A DNA stretch of 10,881 bases, from NCBI GenBank assembly GCA_030452775.1, contig JAKDLQ010000060.1, positions 1 through 10,881 of the forward strand, written 5' to 3'. The translations under genes and the position numbers were made by a program. Under the pieces are notes generated by a model that was given only the letters and a program-made list of their open reading frames with translations, was not told the origin of the DNA and made no database searches. The DNA is from Micrococcales bacterium (GTDB taxonomy: Bacteria > Actinomycetota > Actinomycetes > Actinomycetales > Dermatophilaceae). The stretch's first letter is position 1, and each line of letters begins with the position of its first letter. Shown in pieces: positions 1 through 6,233 of the stretch.

Positions 1-137
1 CGCCACGCCCTGCAAGGCAACGCCTGGGTCCCAGCCTGAGACCTGAGTAGTTACTATACGACGTGGCTCCCCGCAGCTCGGCGGCGAGTGGACGCTCTCG
101 ATCACCGCCGGGTCGTGCTTTCCGCGACGTGCGGGCC

Positions 138-155
138 CACCGACCGGCGTCGGTG
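138..155. terminator. Candidate hairpin terminator between the left-edge sequence and the amidase operon
   Basis: CACCGAC (138-144) and GTCGGTG (149-155) form a perfect 7-bp stem closed by the tetraloop CGGC. It lies about 190 bp beyond the amidase stop codon on the minus strand, and beyond a possible gene end at position 39 on the plus strand. There is no T-run on either side. GC-rich hairpins without a T-tract are often proposed as terminators in actinobacteria, so the role is inferred from position and structure only. Confidence 0.35.
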
Positions 156-173
156 AACACTGCTGGTGCGCAG

Positions 174-181
174 CGGCATAC
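174..181 (+). repeat. CGGCATAC recurrent 8-mer (first of seven copies)
   Basis: The octamer CGGCATAC occurs at 174-181 (+), 1519-1526 (-), 3940-3947 (+), 4425-4432 (-), 5005-5012 (+), 6216-6223 (+) and 8862-8869 (+). Four copies (1519, 3940, 4425, 6216) extend to CGGCATACCC. The copies at 4425 and 6216 share the 15-mer CGGCATACCCTCAGC. Four copies are intergenic and three lie inside the amidase, FGE and CHAT genes, in different reading frames. At about 70% GC roughly 0.4 copies would be expected on both strands together. The function is unknown. The extended form contains TACCCT, which fits a TANNNT -10 box. Confidence 0.6.
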
Positions 182-343
182 GGCATGCCTGTTGCAGCTT
201 CCCGAGCGATCACGCGCTCCCCGGCAGCGGAATCGACGTCGTGTCGCAGGGCAGGTCGCGCATGGTGTTGCCCTGACACCACCAGACGCGACCTGACCCG
301 CGACGCGACCCATGAGGGTCACCGGCCACCGCCGAGGAAGGCC

Positions 344-1744
344 TCAGGCCAGGCCCGACGGCAGGCGGTTGGTGAAGTCGGTCGCCGCCTCGTAGACCGA
401 TCCGATGTGCAGGACCCCGGCCTCGTCGAACGGCCGGCCGTGGATCTGCATGCCGATCGGAAGACCCTGGGAATCGAAGCCGCACGGGACCGACAGGGAA
501 GGCAGGCCGGTGAGGCTCCCGGGCGCCGAAGCCTTGGCGTAGACATCGATCGCCGACTCATCCGTCCCGTCGTCCCATCGGACAAGGGGATCGTCGGCCA
601 GGACCGCGACGGCGCCGACGGTCGGCGCGAGCACCGCGTCGAGGCCCTCGAACATGGCCTGCCAGCCCTGCTTGACGAGCATCCGGGCCCGGACCGCTCT
701 GAGGTAGTCCGCGGCGAAAATCAGCTCGCCGACCTCGAGGAGCGCCCGCACGTCAGCCTCGTAGAGATCGGCCTTGTCCCGCAGCATCCCCTGGTGATAC
801 GCGGTCGCCTCGGCGACGAAGATCGCGTACGCGATGGGCATGTACAGGTCTGCCAGTGGCAGCTGCACCTCACGGATCGCGGCGCCAGCGTCCCGCAAGG
901 TCTGCACCCCTGCGCGGAACGCCGCCTCGACGTCCGGCTCGATGCGGTCGAAGTAGTAGTTCGTCGGGACCCCGAAGCTCATCCCGGCGACGTCGCCGCC
1001 AAGCGCGGCGGAGTAGTCCGGCACGGGCTCATCGACGCTGGCGGAGTCCCGTGGGTCGTACCCCGCCAGCGCCTGCAGCATCAGGGCCGCGTCCTGCACG
1101 GTGCGGCCCATGGGGCCGGCATGGTCCAGGGCCCAGCTGAGCGAGGTGATGCCGTGGCGGGACACACGGCCGTAGGTCGGCTTGATCCCGGTGGTCCCGT
1201 TGAGAGCGGAGGGGATCCGGATCGACCCACCGGTGTCGGTCCCGATCGCGCCCATGACCATCTTCGCCGCGAGCGCGGCCCCGGACCCACCGCTCGAGCC
1301 GCCCGGCACACGGTCCAGGTCCCACGGGTTGCGGGTCGTAGGCGTCAGGACGCCGTAGGCGTATTCGTGAGTATGGGTCTGTCCCATGAGGACCGCCCCG
1401 GCAGAGCGGAGGCGGGCCGAGACTGCGGAGTCCGTCTCCGCCACGCGGCCCGCCCGAGTCCGCGAGCTGGCCGTCGAGCTCACCCCTTCGGTGTCGCAGA
1501 GGTCCTTGATCCCGACGGGTATGCCGTGCAGCGGGCTCTTCGGCCCCGCGGCCTGGATCTCGGCCTCGGCCCGTGCTGCCGTTTCGCGCGCCGCGTCGAG
1601 GGTGAGTGCCGCGAAGGCGCCGACTCGGGGCTCGTGACGCTCGATCTGGCCGATGACCGACTCCGTCAGCTCGACCGGCGAGAGCTGCCTCGCGGCGATC
1701 TTGGCGGATGCCTCAGCAAGCGTGAGCTCGTAGGCCTGCATCAT
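344..1744 (-). CDS. Amidase-signature family hydrolase (AtzE/GatA-like)
   Basis: This 466-residue protein belongs to the amidase signature family, which hydrolyses amide bonds through a Ser-cisSer-Lys triad. The triad is visible: Lys80 in HGIPVGIKD, the cis-Ser150 in the GGSSGGS loop, and the nucleophile Ser174 in GTDTGGSIRIP, 24 residues further on as the family requires. Length is normal for a full-length enzyme. The ATG at 1744-1742 was chosen because it overlaps the TGA of the upstream small gene (ATGA), implying translational coupling; a GTG two codons upstream is less likely. The small partner resembles GatC/AtzG, so the pair is like AtzE-AtzG amidohydrolases or a stand-alone GatA-like amidase rather than a true GatCAB, because no gatB is present. 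The substrate cannot be predicted. Isoleucine 77 uses the very rare codon ATA, inside a CGGCATAC motif. Confidence 0.9.
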   Translation of the reverse strand: MMQAYELTLAEASAKIAARQLSPVELTESVIGQIERHEPRVGAFAALTLDAARETAARAEAEIQAAGPKSPLHGIPVGIKDLCDTEGVSSTASSRTRAGRVAETDSAVSARLRSAGAVLMGQTHTHEYAYGVLTPTTRNPWDLDRVPGGSSGGSGAALAAKMVMGAIGTDTGGSIRIPSALNGTTGIKPTYGRVSRHGITSLSWALDHAGPMGRTVQDAALMLQALAGYDPRDSASVDEPVPDYSAALGGDVAGMSFGVPTNYYFDRIEPDVEAAFRAGVQTLRDAGAAIREVQLPLADLYMPIAYAIFVAEATAYHQGMLRDKADLYEADVRALLEVGELIFAADYLRAVRARMLVKQGWQAMFEGLDAVLAPTVGAVAVLADDPLVRWDDGTDESAIDVYAKASAPGSLTGLPSLSVPCGFDSQGLPIGMQIHGRPFDEAGVLHIGSVYEAATDFTNRLPSGLA

Positions 1745-1938
1745 GACCACCGCGCGTCGAAGGCGGTCGCCGGGTAGGTGTCACCGAGATCGAGCTCGTC
1801 CAGTTGGTCGACCAGGCCATAGACCATCTGGAGCAACGGCGCCAGCACGGCGATCCGGTCCTCACTGAGGGGAAGGCGTGCGTACCCGGCCATCGCGCGA
1901 ACGAGCTCTGGGGTCACCTCTGGTCTGGGATTGCTCAT
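1741..1938 (-). CDS. Small GatC/AtzG-like amidase partner subunit
   Basis: This 65-residue protein has the pattern of the GatC/AtzG (DUF4089-like) family: an N-terminal helix (TPELVRAMAGYARLPL), then a second helix (EDRIAVLAPLLQMVYGLVDQLDELDL) and a short tail PATAFDARW. In GatCAB and in the AtzE-AtzG complex such subunits wrap around the amidase and stabilise it. The start ATG (1938-1936) is fixed by AGGAGA at 1945-1950, six bases upstream. The frame stays open further upstream, but that part is low quality and overlaps the divergent stress-protein gene. The stop codon overlaps the amidase start by 4 bp, so the two are an operon and probably form a heteromer. The family assignment rests on pattern and context. 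Confidence 0.75.
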   Translation of the reverse strand: MSNPRPEVTPELVRAMAGYARLPLSEDRIAVLAPLLQMVYGLVDQLDELDLGDTYPATAFDARWS

Positions 1939-1979
1939 GGGACTTCTCCTGGGCCTCTCCTGGTCGCTACCGGTCACCG

Positions 1980-1999
1980 GCCACCACGTCCGTCGTGGC
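1980..1999. promoter_or_regulatory. Imperfect palindrome in the divergent control region (possible operator)
   Basis: GCCACCACGT at 1980-1989 faces CCGTCGTGGC at 1990-1999. Eight of ten positions pair, a pattern expected for a dimeric helix-turn-helix repressor. It lies 42 bp upstream of the GatC-like start and about 135 bp upstream of the universal stress protein start. No regulator gene is in the window, so the binding factor is unknown. Confidence 0.3.
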
Positions 2000-2046
2000 T
2001 GCTCCGCTCCTCCCACCGTACCGGGACCGGACATACCCGCTGTCGG

Positions 2047-2052
2047 TATGCT
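2047..2052 (+). promoter_or_regulatory. Possible -10 box for the universal stress protein gene
   Basis: TATGCT fits the actinobacterial TANNNT -10 pattern and would start a transcript near 2059, with a leader of about 75 bases before the ATG at 2134. No convincing -35 is seen at 17-18 bp spacing. I looked for a DosR/DevR-type palindrome, which is common upstream of actinobacterial stress proteins. I found only a lone GGGACC at 2023-2028, not a full box. Confidence 0.25.
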
Positions 2053-2133
2053 CGGCGGACGGGGCCTTGGACGACACTGGACGCCCTGACCAGCACGGAA
2101 CGGCGTGGTCCACTCGAACGAAGGAGCGTGAGC

Positions 2134-2655
2134 ATGTACACGGTTTGCGTAGGTGTTGACGGCACACGTGCCTCGCGGCAGGCCTTGAGGTTCGCCCTCG
2201 ATGCGGCGGCACAACGCGGTGGAAGGGTCCGCGTGGTCACCGCATGGTGGATGGGGGACTCGCTGCCGGGCACGGTCGAGACAGAGAAGCAGATACAAGA
2301 GCGCCAGGCGGGCGCCGTCCAGCAGGCTGCGGTGAAGCATGTGTCGAAGCAGCTGGAGAACGTTCCGCCGGTGGAGCGTGAGATCGTGCACGACCTCGCC
2401 GGCCCCGCGCTCGTGCGACGGTCAAGCGATGACGACCATCTGGTCGTCGGCTCGGAACACAAGGGTGCGCTCAAGCATCTGCTCGGCGCCTCGGTCAGCG
2501 GGTACTGCATCCGGCATGCCCGGATACCGGTCACCGTCGTGCCCCATGTCGATCGAGCACTTGCCGAGCTCTCACCGCGCGAAGACGACAGCGCAGAGTC
2601 CCACACCGTGTCCGAAAACCCCGAGCCCGACAACCCCGAGCAGCCCGACGCCTGA
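2134..2655 (+). CDS. Universal stress protein (UspA family), single domain
   Basis: This 173-residue cytoplasmic protein is of the UspA fold. It opens with the typical beta strand and loop (TVCVGVDGTRASRQALRFALDAA) and later has HLVVGSEHKGALKHLLGASVSGYCIRHARIPVTVVP, the family's nucleotide-binding loop and final strand. The usual ATP motif G-2x-G-9x-G-S/T is degraded: the second glycine is His and the third is Ala, although GAS-VS is still present. ATP binding may therefore be weak or lost. A C-terminal tail of about 30 residues is acidic and proline-rich (SPREDD, PEPDNPEQPDA). The start ATG is supported by AAGGAG at 2121-2126. Its role is probably in stress or dormancy physiology, as for the family; no partner is evident. 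Confidence 0.85.
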   Translation: MYTVCVGVDGTRASRQALRFALDAAAQRGGRVRVVTAWWMGDSLPGTVETEKQIQERQAGAVQQAAVKHVSKQLENVPPVEREIVHDLAGPALVRRSSDDDHLVVGSEHKGALKHLLGASVSGYCIRHARIPVTVVPHVDRALAELSPREDDSAESHTVSENPEPDNPEQPDA

Positions 2656-2749
2656 CCGTCAGTTCCTCGCCGCAGATCCCGGCGCTGCCCAGCCTCAGCC
2701 GCTCGCGAGAGGCCGGACTGCGCCACACCCGACCGAGAATCGAGCACAG

Positions 2750-3889
2750 GTGAGCACGCACGACCGACACACCGAGACTTCGCCGAATGCCGGGCTGCCC
2801 CCGCACCACGACTGGCTGCGCCTTGGCCCCCTGGTCGACGATCCCGCCACGGATGTCCATCTCGTGCCGCAGCGCCTGGGCCGCCACACCTTCTGGTGTG
2901 GACAGAGCGGCTCCGGCAAGACCTACGCCCTCGGCGTGCTGCTCGAGCGCATCCTGCTCGCGACCCGCCTGCCCGTCGTCATCCTCGATCCCAACAGCGA
3001 CTTCGTCAGACTCGATGAGACCAAGCCCGGCGCTGACCCCGTGACCACTGCCGCCCTCGGCGAGCGCGACATCGCGATCCTGCGCCCCGGCGACGCAGCC
3101 TCACCCCTGCGCGTGCGCTTCACCGACTTCTCACCACATGCCAAGGCCGCGGTGCTCCGGCTCGACCCCATCGTCGACCGGGCCGAGTACAACGCCCTCC
3201 TGCGCCTGACCCCCATGCTCGCCACGCTCGAGCCGGACAGCCTCTCGCCCCGCCTGAGGTCACTGGATGACCCCGACGCACTCGCCCTGGCGCAGCGGCT
3301 CGAGAACCTCGGCGTGCTCGAGTGGACAGTGACATGGGCACTCGGGAATGTCCCCGCCACCGAGGTCATCGCCCAGCGCCCGGCCGCGACCGTGCTCGAC
3401 CTCGGCGGCTACGACCGGCACGAGGAGCAGCTGACCGTCGCGCTCGCCGTCCTCGACGACCTGTGGACCAGGCGCGCCGAGCGACGTCCGGTCCTCATCG
3501 TCATCGACGAGGCGCACAACCTCTGCCCCACCGACCCCGAGACCCCACTGGGTCGGGCGGTCCGGGATCGCATCGTGCAGATCGCCGCCGAGGGCCGCAA
3601 GTTCGGACTCTGGCTGCTGCTGTCGACCCAGCGACCCTCCAAGGTCCACCAAGGCGTGGTGTCCCAGTGCGACAACCTCGCCCTCATGCGGATGAACTCG
3701 CGCCAAGACCTCGACGAGCTTGCTTCGTCATTCGGCTTCGCGCCGGAGGAGCTGCTGCGCCGGGCGACGACCTTCCGCCAGGGCGAGGCGCTCGTCGCAG
3801 GCGGATTCGTCCCCGCCGCCAGCATCATCCGAGTGCGGCAACGGCTCACCGTAGAAGGCGGCTCAGACGTCCCCGTCCCCCTCGCGTGA
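2750..3889 (+). CDS. HerA/DUF87-type ATP-binding protein
   Basis: This 379-residue P-loop ATPase resembles the HerA-FtsK superfamily (DUF87), DNA-translocating motors. Walker A is GQSGSGKT (51-58). Walker B is VLIVIDEAH (248-256) with Asp253/Glu254. LLSTQRP (290-296) is the polar sensor motif typical of HerA-like ATPases, and an arginine-rich stretch (RMNSRQDLDEL) follows. The central region between the Walker motifs is alpha-helical and variable. The GTG at 2750 is the only plausible start: no ATG occurs in frame before residue 156, and the frame upstream runs through the stress-protein gene. Its Shine-Dalgarno site is weak. The bacterial/archaeal nuclease partner NurA is not in the window. 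Likely roles are DNA end processing or a conjugation/defence motor, but the substrate is unknown. Confidence 0.8.
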   Translation: MSTHDRHTETSPNAGLPPHHDWLRLGPLVDDPATDVHLVPQRLGRHTFWCGQSGSGKTYALGVLLERILLATRLPVVILDPNSDFVRLDETKPGADPVTTAALGERDIAILRPGDAASPLRVRFTDFSPHAKAAVLRLDPIVDRAEYNALLRLTPMLATLEPDSLSPRLRSLDDPDALALAQRLENLGVLEWTVTWALGNVPATEVIAQRPAATVLDLGGYDRHEEQLTVALAVLDDLWTRRAERRPVLIVIDEAHNLCPTDPETPLGRAVRDRIVQIAAEGRKFGLWLLLSTQRPSKVHQGVVSQCDNLALMRMNSRQDLDELASSFGFAPEELLRRATTFRQGEALVAGGFVPAASIIRVRQRLTVEGGSDVPVPLA

Positions 3890-3939
3890 CTGGCGTACCT
3901 GGCCCGGGCGCGGCGCTGGACGCGCGCAATGGAGGCCGG

Positions 3940-3950
3940 CGGCATACCCT
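3940..3950 (+). promoter_or_regulatory. Possible -10 box for the lipoprotein gene, within a CGGCATAC copy
   Basis: CGGCATACCCT lies 55 bp upstream of the lipoprotein start; TACCCT (3945-3950) fits TANNNT. A start of transcription near 3957 would give a leader of about 50 bases. No -35 is recognisable. The same motif occurs at sites that cannot be promoters for a downstream gene, so this reading is uncertain. Confidence 0.3.
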
Positions 3951-4005
3951 TGGACGACGCACGGAATGAACGTGGATGCACCCGCTCGTCAACGAGGAGA
4001 AGATG

Positions 4006-4422
4006 ATGCGCACCCGTCAAGCCGCCCCTGTGCTGGCGTTGGCCCTCACCGCCACCTTCGGGCTCGGAGCGTGCTCGAGCAGCCCGGCACAGAACGCCGC
4101 GGCCGCCTGCGACGCGCTACAGGGGTACACCACCTCGCTCGACACGCTGGCCCAGTCGATCAAACCCGACGCCACGGTCGATGAGGTGCGCACGGCCCGC
4201 GACGCCGTCGCCGACTCCGAGAAGAAGCTCGAGGACGCTCTCTCATCGGTCAAGGTCGATCGGGTCGACGAGGTGAAGGACGCGTGGGCACAGCTGAAGG
4301 ATGAGCTCTCAGGCCTCGACAGCGACGCCTCCCTCACCTCCGCCGTCGACTCGCTCAAGGCCAAGACCAAGAACCTGCAGGACGCTCGGGCCGACCTCAG
4401 CAAGTCCCTCAACTGCAGCTGA
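4006..4422 (+). CDS. Small secreted lipoprotein, helical, function unknown
   Basis: This 138-residue protein starts with a lipoprotein signal: Arg3/Arg5, a hydrophobic stretch (APVLALALTATFGL) and the lipobox LGAC, so Cys23 would be lipidated and the rest would sit on the outer face of the membrane. The mature part is rich in Ala, Asp, Lys and Ser with heptad-like spacing (TVDEVRTARDAVADSEKKLEDAL; VDSLKAKTKNLQDARADL), predicting a long helical hairpin. Two further cysteines, Cys35 near the N-terminus and Cys137 next to the C-terminus, could form a disulfide joining the ends. Start choice: GAGGAGA (3994-4000) sits five bases before the ATG at 4006; the adjacent ATG at 4003 is only two bases away. 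I recognise no family. It lies tail-to-tail with the FGE gene. Confidence 0.75.
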   Translation: MRTRQAAPVLALALTATFGLGACSSSPAQNAAAACDALQGYTTSLDTLAQSIKPDATVDEVRTARDAVADSEKKLEDALSSVKVDRVDEVKDAWAQLKDELSGLDSDASLTSAVDSLKAKTKNLQDARADLSKSLNCS

Positions 4423-4522
4423 GGGTATGCCGCCCTCCGCGGTCTGCTTCCGTCCTGCCCCTCTCGCCGTGGGCGGGTGTTGCCCTTCGCCGCACTGCCT
4501 GCGTCTCGGGGTTACTGGTGGG

Positions 4523-5494
4523 CTAGTCGGGCCGCACGCACCGGAACCCGATGTGGCTCGTCGACGTGTCCTCTGCCTCGGGGGAACGCGCCGGCGGCCG
4601 GTACCGCAGGCAGTACTCGGGGGCGCACAGGTGGGAGCCGCCCTTGAGCACGCGCCGGGGCACGGACTCCCCGGGGGCAATGCTCTGCTCGGCCAACCGG
4701 GTCAGCCGGGTCCTATCCGGGCCGCAGGTGCACCCTGCCGGCAGGGCCGGGTCGCGCGCCTTGCTCGCGCGCGTCGCATGTGACGAGATGTAGTAGTCCG
4801 TCGTCCACTCCCAGACGTTGCCGATCATGTCGACGAGACCGAAGGCGTTCGGCGGGAACGACCCGACGGGTGACGTGCCAACCCACCCACGCGCGCCCTC
4901 GTTCCGGTACGGGAAGAGGCCGAACCACGTGTTGGCCATGACGATCCCGTCCGGGGTGCGTTCCGAGCCCCACGCGTAAGGGGCGGCGATGACCCCGCCG
5001 GACGCGGCATACTCATGCTCTGCCTCCGTCGGAAGGCGCAGACCGGCCCAGCGCGCGAACGCGTTCGCATCCTCGAAGGCGACGTGGACCACCGGGTGAT
5101 CATCCTTCCCGTCCACGGTGCTGTCCGGACCGAGCGGGTGGCGCCAGTCCGCGCCCGGGACCCATCGCCACCACTGCATCCAGTCGTCAAGGGGCACCGG
5201 TCCGGCCGTGGGAGTGAAAGCCGTCGAGCCGGGGATGCGCTCGTCCGGGCCGAGCCCGGGGAACACGGCCGCGGGCAGCTCCCGCTCCGCCACCGTCACA
5301 TGCCCGGTCGCGGCCACGAACTCGGCGAACTCCCGGTTGGTGACCGGCGCCCGGGCGATGGTGAACGGTTCGATCTGTCGGTCGTGTGCCGGCCCTTCCT
5401 CGGGATAGAACGCGTCCGACCCGATGCGGAACACTCCCCCCGGCAGCGTCACCCACGTTTGGACATCACCCGAGTTCTCATCCTCTGTCGACAC
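4523..5494 (-). CDS. Formylglycine-generating enzyme (FGE, SUMF1 family)
   Basis: This 323-residue protein converts the cysteine of a CxPxR motif in type I sulfatases to formylglycine, using oxygen and copper. The C-terminal core GGSHLCAPEYCLRYRPPAR contains both copper-binding, redox-active cysteines, Cys290 and Cys295, in the family spacing. Other FGE landmarks are LPGGVFRIGSD (17-27), ADWRHPLGP (115-123), DHPVVHV (132-138), LRLPTEAEHEYAA (152-164), GNVWEWTTDYY (225-235) and HIGFRC (314-319). It is therefore a true FGE and not a generic sulfatase-modifying-factor-domain protein. There is no signal peptide, so it acts in the cytoplasm. The start is GTG at 5494; the frame continues upstream but is not FGE-like. 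No sulfatase is in the window. The stretch CTCGPDR (255-261) happens to contain a CxPxR match. Confidence 0.92.
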   Translation of the reverse strand: MSTEDENSGDVQTWVTLPGGVFRIGSDAFYPEEGPAHDRQIEPFTIARAPVTNREFAEFVAATGHVTVAERELPAAVFPGLGPDERIPGSTAFTPTAGPVPLDDWMQWWRWVPGADWRHPLGPDSTVDGKDDHPVVHVAFEDANAFARWAGLRLPTEAEHEYAASGGVIAAPYAWGSERTPDGIVMANTWFGLFPYRNEGARGWVGTSPVGSFPPNAFGLVDMIGNVWEWTTDYYISSHATRASKARDPALPAGCTCGPDRTRLTRLAEQSIAPGESVPRRVLKGGSHLCAPEYCLRYRPPARSPEAEDTSTSHIGFRCVRPD

Positions 5495-5500
5495 CGTCCC

Positions 5501-5506
5501 ATTATC
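5501..5506 (-). promoter_or_regulatory. -10 box placing transcription start at the FGE start codon (leaderless)
   Basis: On the minus strand GATAAT is followed by exactly six bases, GGGACG, and then the GTG start codon of FGE. Transcription would begin at or within a base or two of the start codon, giving a leaderless mRNA, a common arrangement in actinobacteria. This explains why the gene lacks a convincing Shine-Dalgarno site. No clear -35 is seen. Confidence 0.5.
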
Positions 5507-5575
5507 GGCTCGCTGTGAGATCACCGGTTCATGCCCCAGGGGTGAACTTCGCCGTCGCCGATGGTGCCAGGACCC

Positions 5576-5581
5576 TAGAAT
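5576..5581 (+). promoter_or_regulatory. -10 box for the membrane protein gene
   Basis: TAGAAT is a good TANNNT/TATAAT-like -10 in an AT-poor region, about 31 bases upstream of the ATG at 5612. Transcription would begin near 5588, leaving room for AAGGAG at 5599-5604. A clear -35 is not visible. It lies in the short divergent region shared with the FGE promoter. Confidence 0.45.
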
Positions 5582-5611
5582 GAGCCATCGCCCATCCGAA
5601 GGAGTGCTGCC

Positions 5612-6193
5612 ATGCTGAGCGGTTGGATCCTCGTCCTGGTCGGCGCCGTGCTGTGCTTTGCCGGCATCGCGTCGACGCACATCGCGGTCCTCGTGTCCGG
5701 ATTCGGCCTCGCCTGGCTGCTCGCCGACGGGATCGGCGCCTCCGCGGGCACGGCGCTTGTCATCGCCCTCGCCGGTGCGATCGCGGCATGGGTGCTGGTC
5801 CGCTTGGTCTTCAAGGCAGCCCTGTTCTTCGTCGGAGGACTCGTCGGCGCGGTCATCGGCGCGCGGCTCTACACGCTGCTCCAGCCCAGTGGGGGCAGCG
5901 TGGTCATCGCCGTGGTCTTCGTCGTCGCGGCCGCCTTCCTGTCCGGGTGGTTGGCCAACCGCTGGAGTGTCCGCACCCTGCTCGTCCTCACCGCGCTCGG
6001 CGGCGCGGGTCTCATGCTGAGCGGGCTGGCCCGGACGACCAGCTCGCTGGCCTGGCTCCGGGCACCCGACTCGGCTGTAGCCACTGTCATCATGGCGCTG
6101 CTCTGGGTGGGCCTGGCCGGGCTGGGCTGGGCGTCGCAGCGACGCATCTCCGCGCGACGTCTGCCTGCCGAGAGTTCGGGTGCGCGCCGCTGA
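5612..6193 (+). CDS. Seven-helix integral membrane protein (TM7S3/TMEM198-like, DUF4203 pattern)
   Basis: This 193-residue protein is almost entirely hydrophobic. Likely membrane segments are residues 4-22, 23-40, 46-66, 68-86, 96-114, 119-138 and 155-175, rich in Gly, Ala, Val and Leu with GG and GxxxG pairs (VGGLVGAVIG). The tail after the last helix is basic (RRISARRLP), which suggests a cytoplasmic C-terminus. Seven glycine-rich helices and this length fit the TM7S3/TMEM198 (DUF4203) type, whose function in bacteria is not established; the assignment is tentative. The start ATG has AAGGAG seven bases upstream. The gene converges on the subtilase gene, with only 40 bp between stop codons. 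Confidence 0.7.
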   Translation: MLSGWILVLVGAVLCFAGIASTHIAVLVSGFGLAWLLADGIGASAGTALVIALAGAIAAWVLVRLVFKAALFFVGGLVGAVIGARLYTLLQPSGGSVVIAVVFVVAAAFLSGWLANRWSVRTLLVLTALGGAGLMLSGLARTTSSLAWLRAPDSAVATVIMALLWVGLAGLGWASQRRISARRLPAESSGARR

Positions 6194-6205
6194 CTGGCGA
6201 GTCAG
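6190..6205. terminator. Candidate bidirectional hairpin between convergent genes
   Basis: CTGACT (6190-6195) and AGTCAG (6200-6205) form a perfect 6-bp stem around GGCG. The hairpin overlaps the stop codon of the membrane protein and lies 28 bp past the subtilase stop on the other strand. No T-tract follows. An alternative pairing, TGGC/GCCA across 6195-6209, competes with it. Confidence 0.3.
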
Positions 6206-6233
6206 GCCAGCGCAACGGCATACCCTCAGCCTG

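Larger units (their letters stand above)
1..343. other. Intergenic region without a supportable gene
   Basis: I see no gene here with credible coding character and start signals. The open frames are shadows of the amidase gene to the right or short Arg/Pro-rich frames. Frame 1 from the window edge reads RHALQGNAWVPA and stops at 37-39. This could be the last residues of a plus-strand gene outside the window, but all three plus frames close within 60 bases, so that is weak. The region holds a perfect 7-bp hairpin at 138-155, a looser inverted repeat TGACCC (294-299)/GGGTCA (316-321) just past the amidase stop, and one copy of the recurrent 8-mer CGGCATAC at 174-181, followed directly by the palindrome GGCATGCC. 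Confidence 0.6.

Noticed and set aside
185..1777. 530-codon plus-strand open frame
   Set aside because: It is antisense to the amidase gene, whose catalytic motifs and coupled start are clear. The translated product is Arg/Gly/His-rich with no family pattern. Long antisense frames are common at this GC content.
344..1938. GatCAB glutamyl/aspartyl-tRNA amidotransferase operon
   Set aside because: No gatB follows or precedes. The pair better fits a stand-alone amidase with a GatC-like helper.
2339..2749. In-frame N-terminal extension of the HerA-like ATPase
   Set aside because: It overlaps the stress-protein gene in another frame and is Ser/Arg/Pro-rich. GTG 2750 gives a normal start just before the ATPase domain.
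5495..5680. N-terminal extension of the FGE
   Set aside because: The extension overlaps the start of the membrane protein gene, is not FGE-like, and is bypassed by the -10 box located six bases before GTG 5494.
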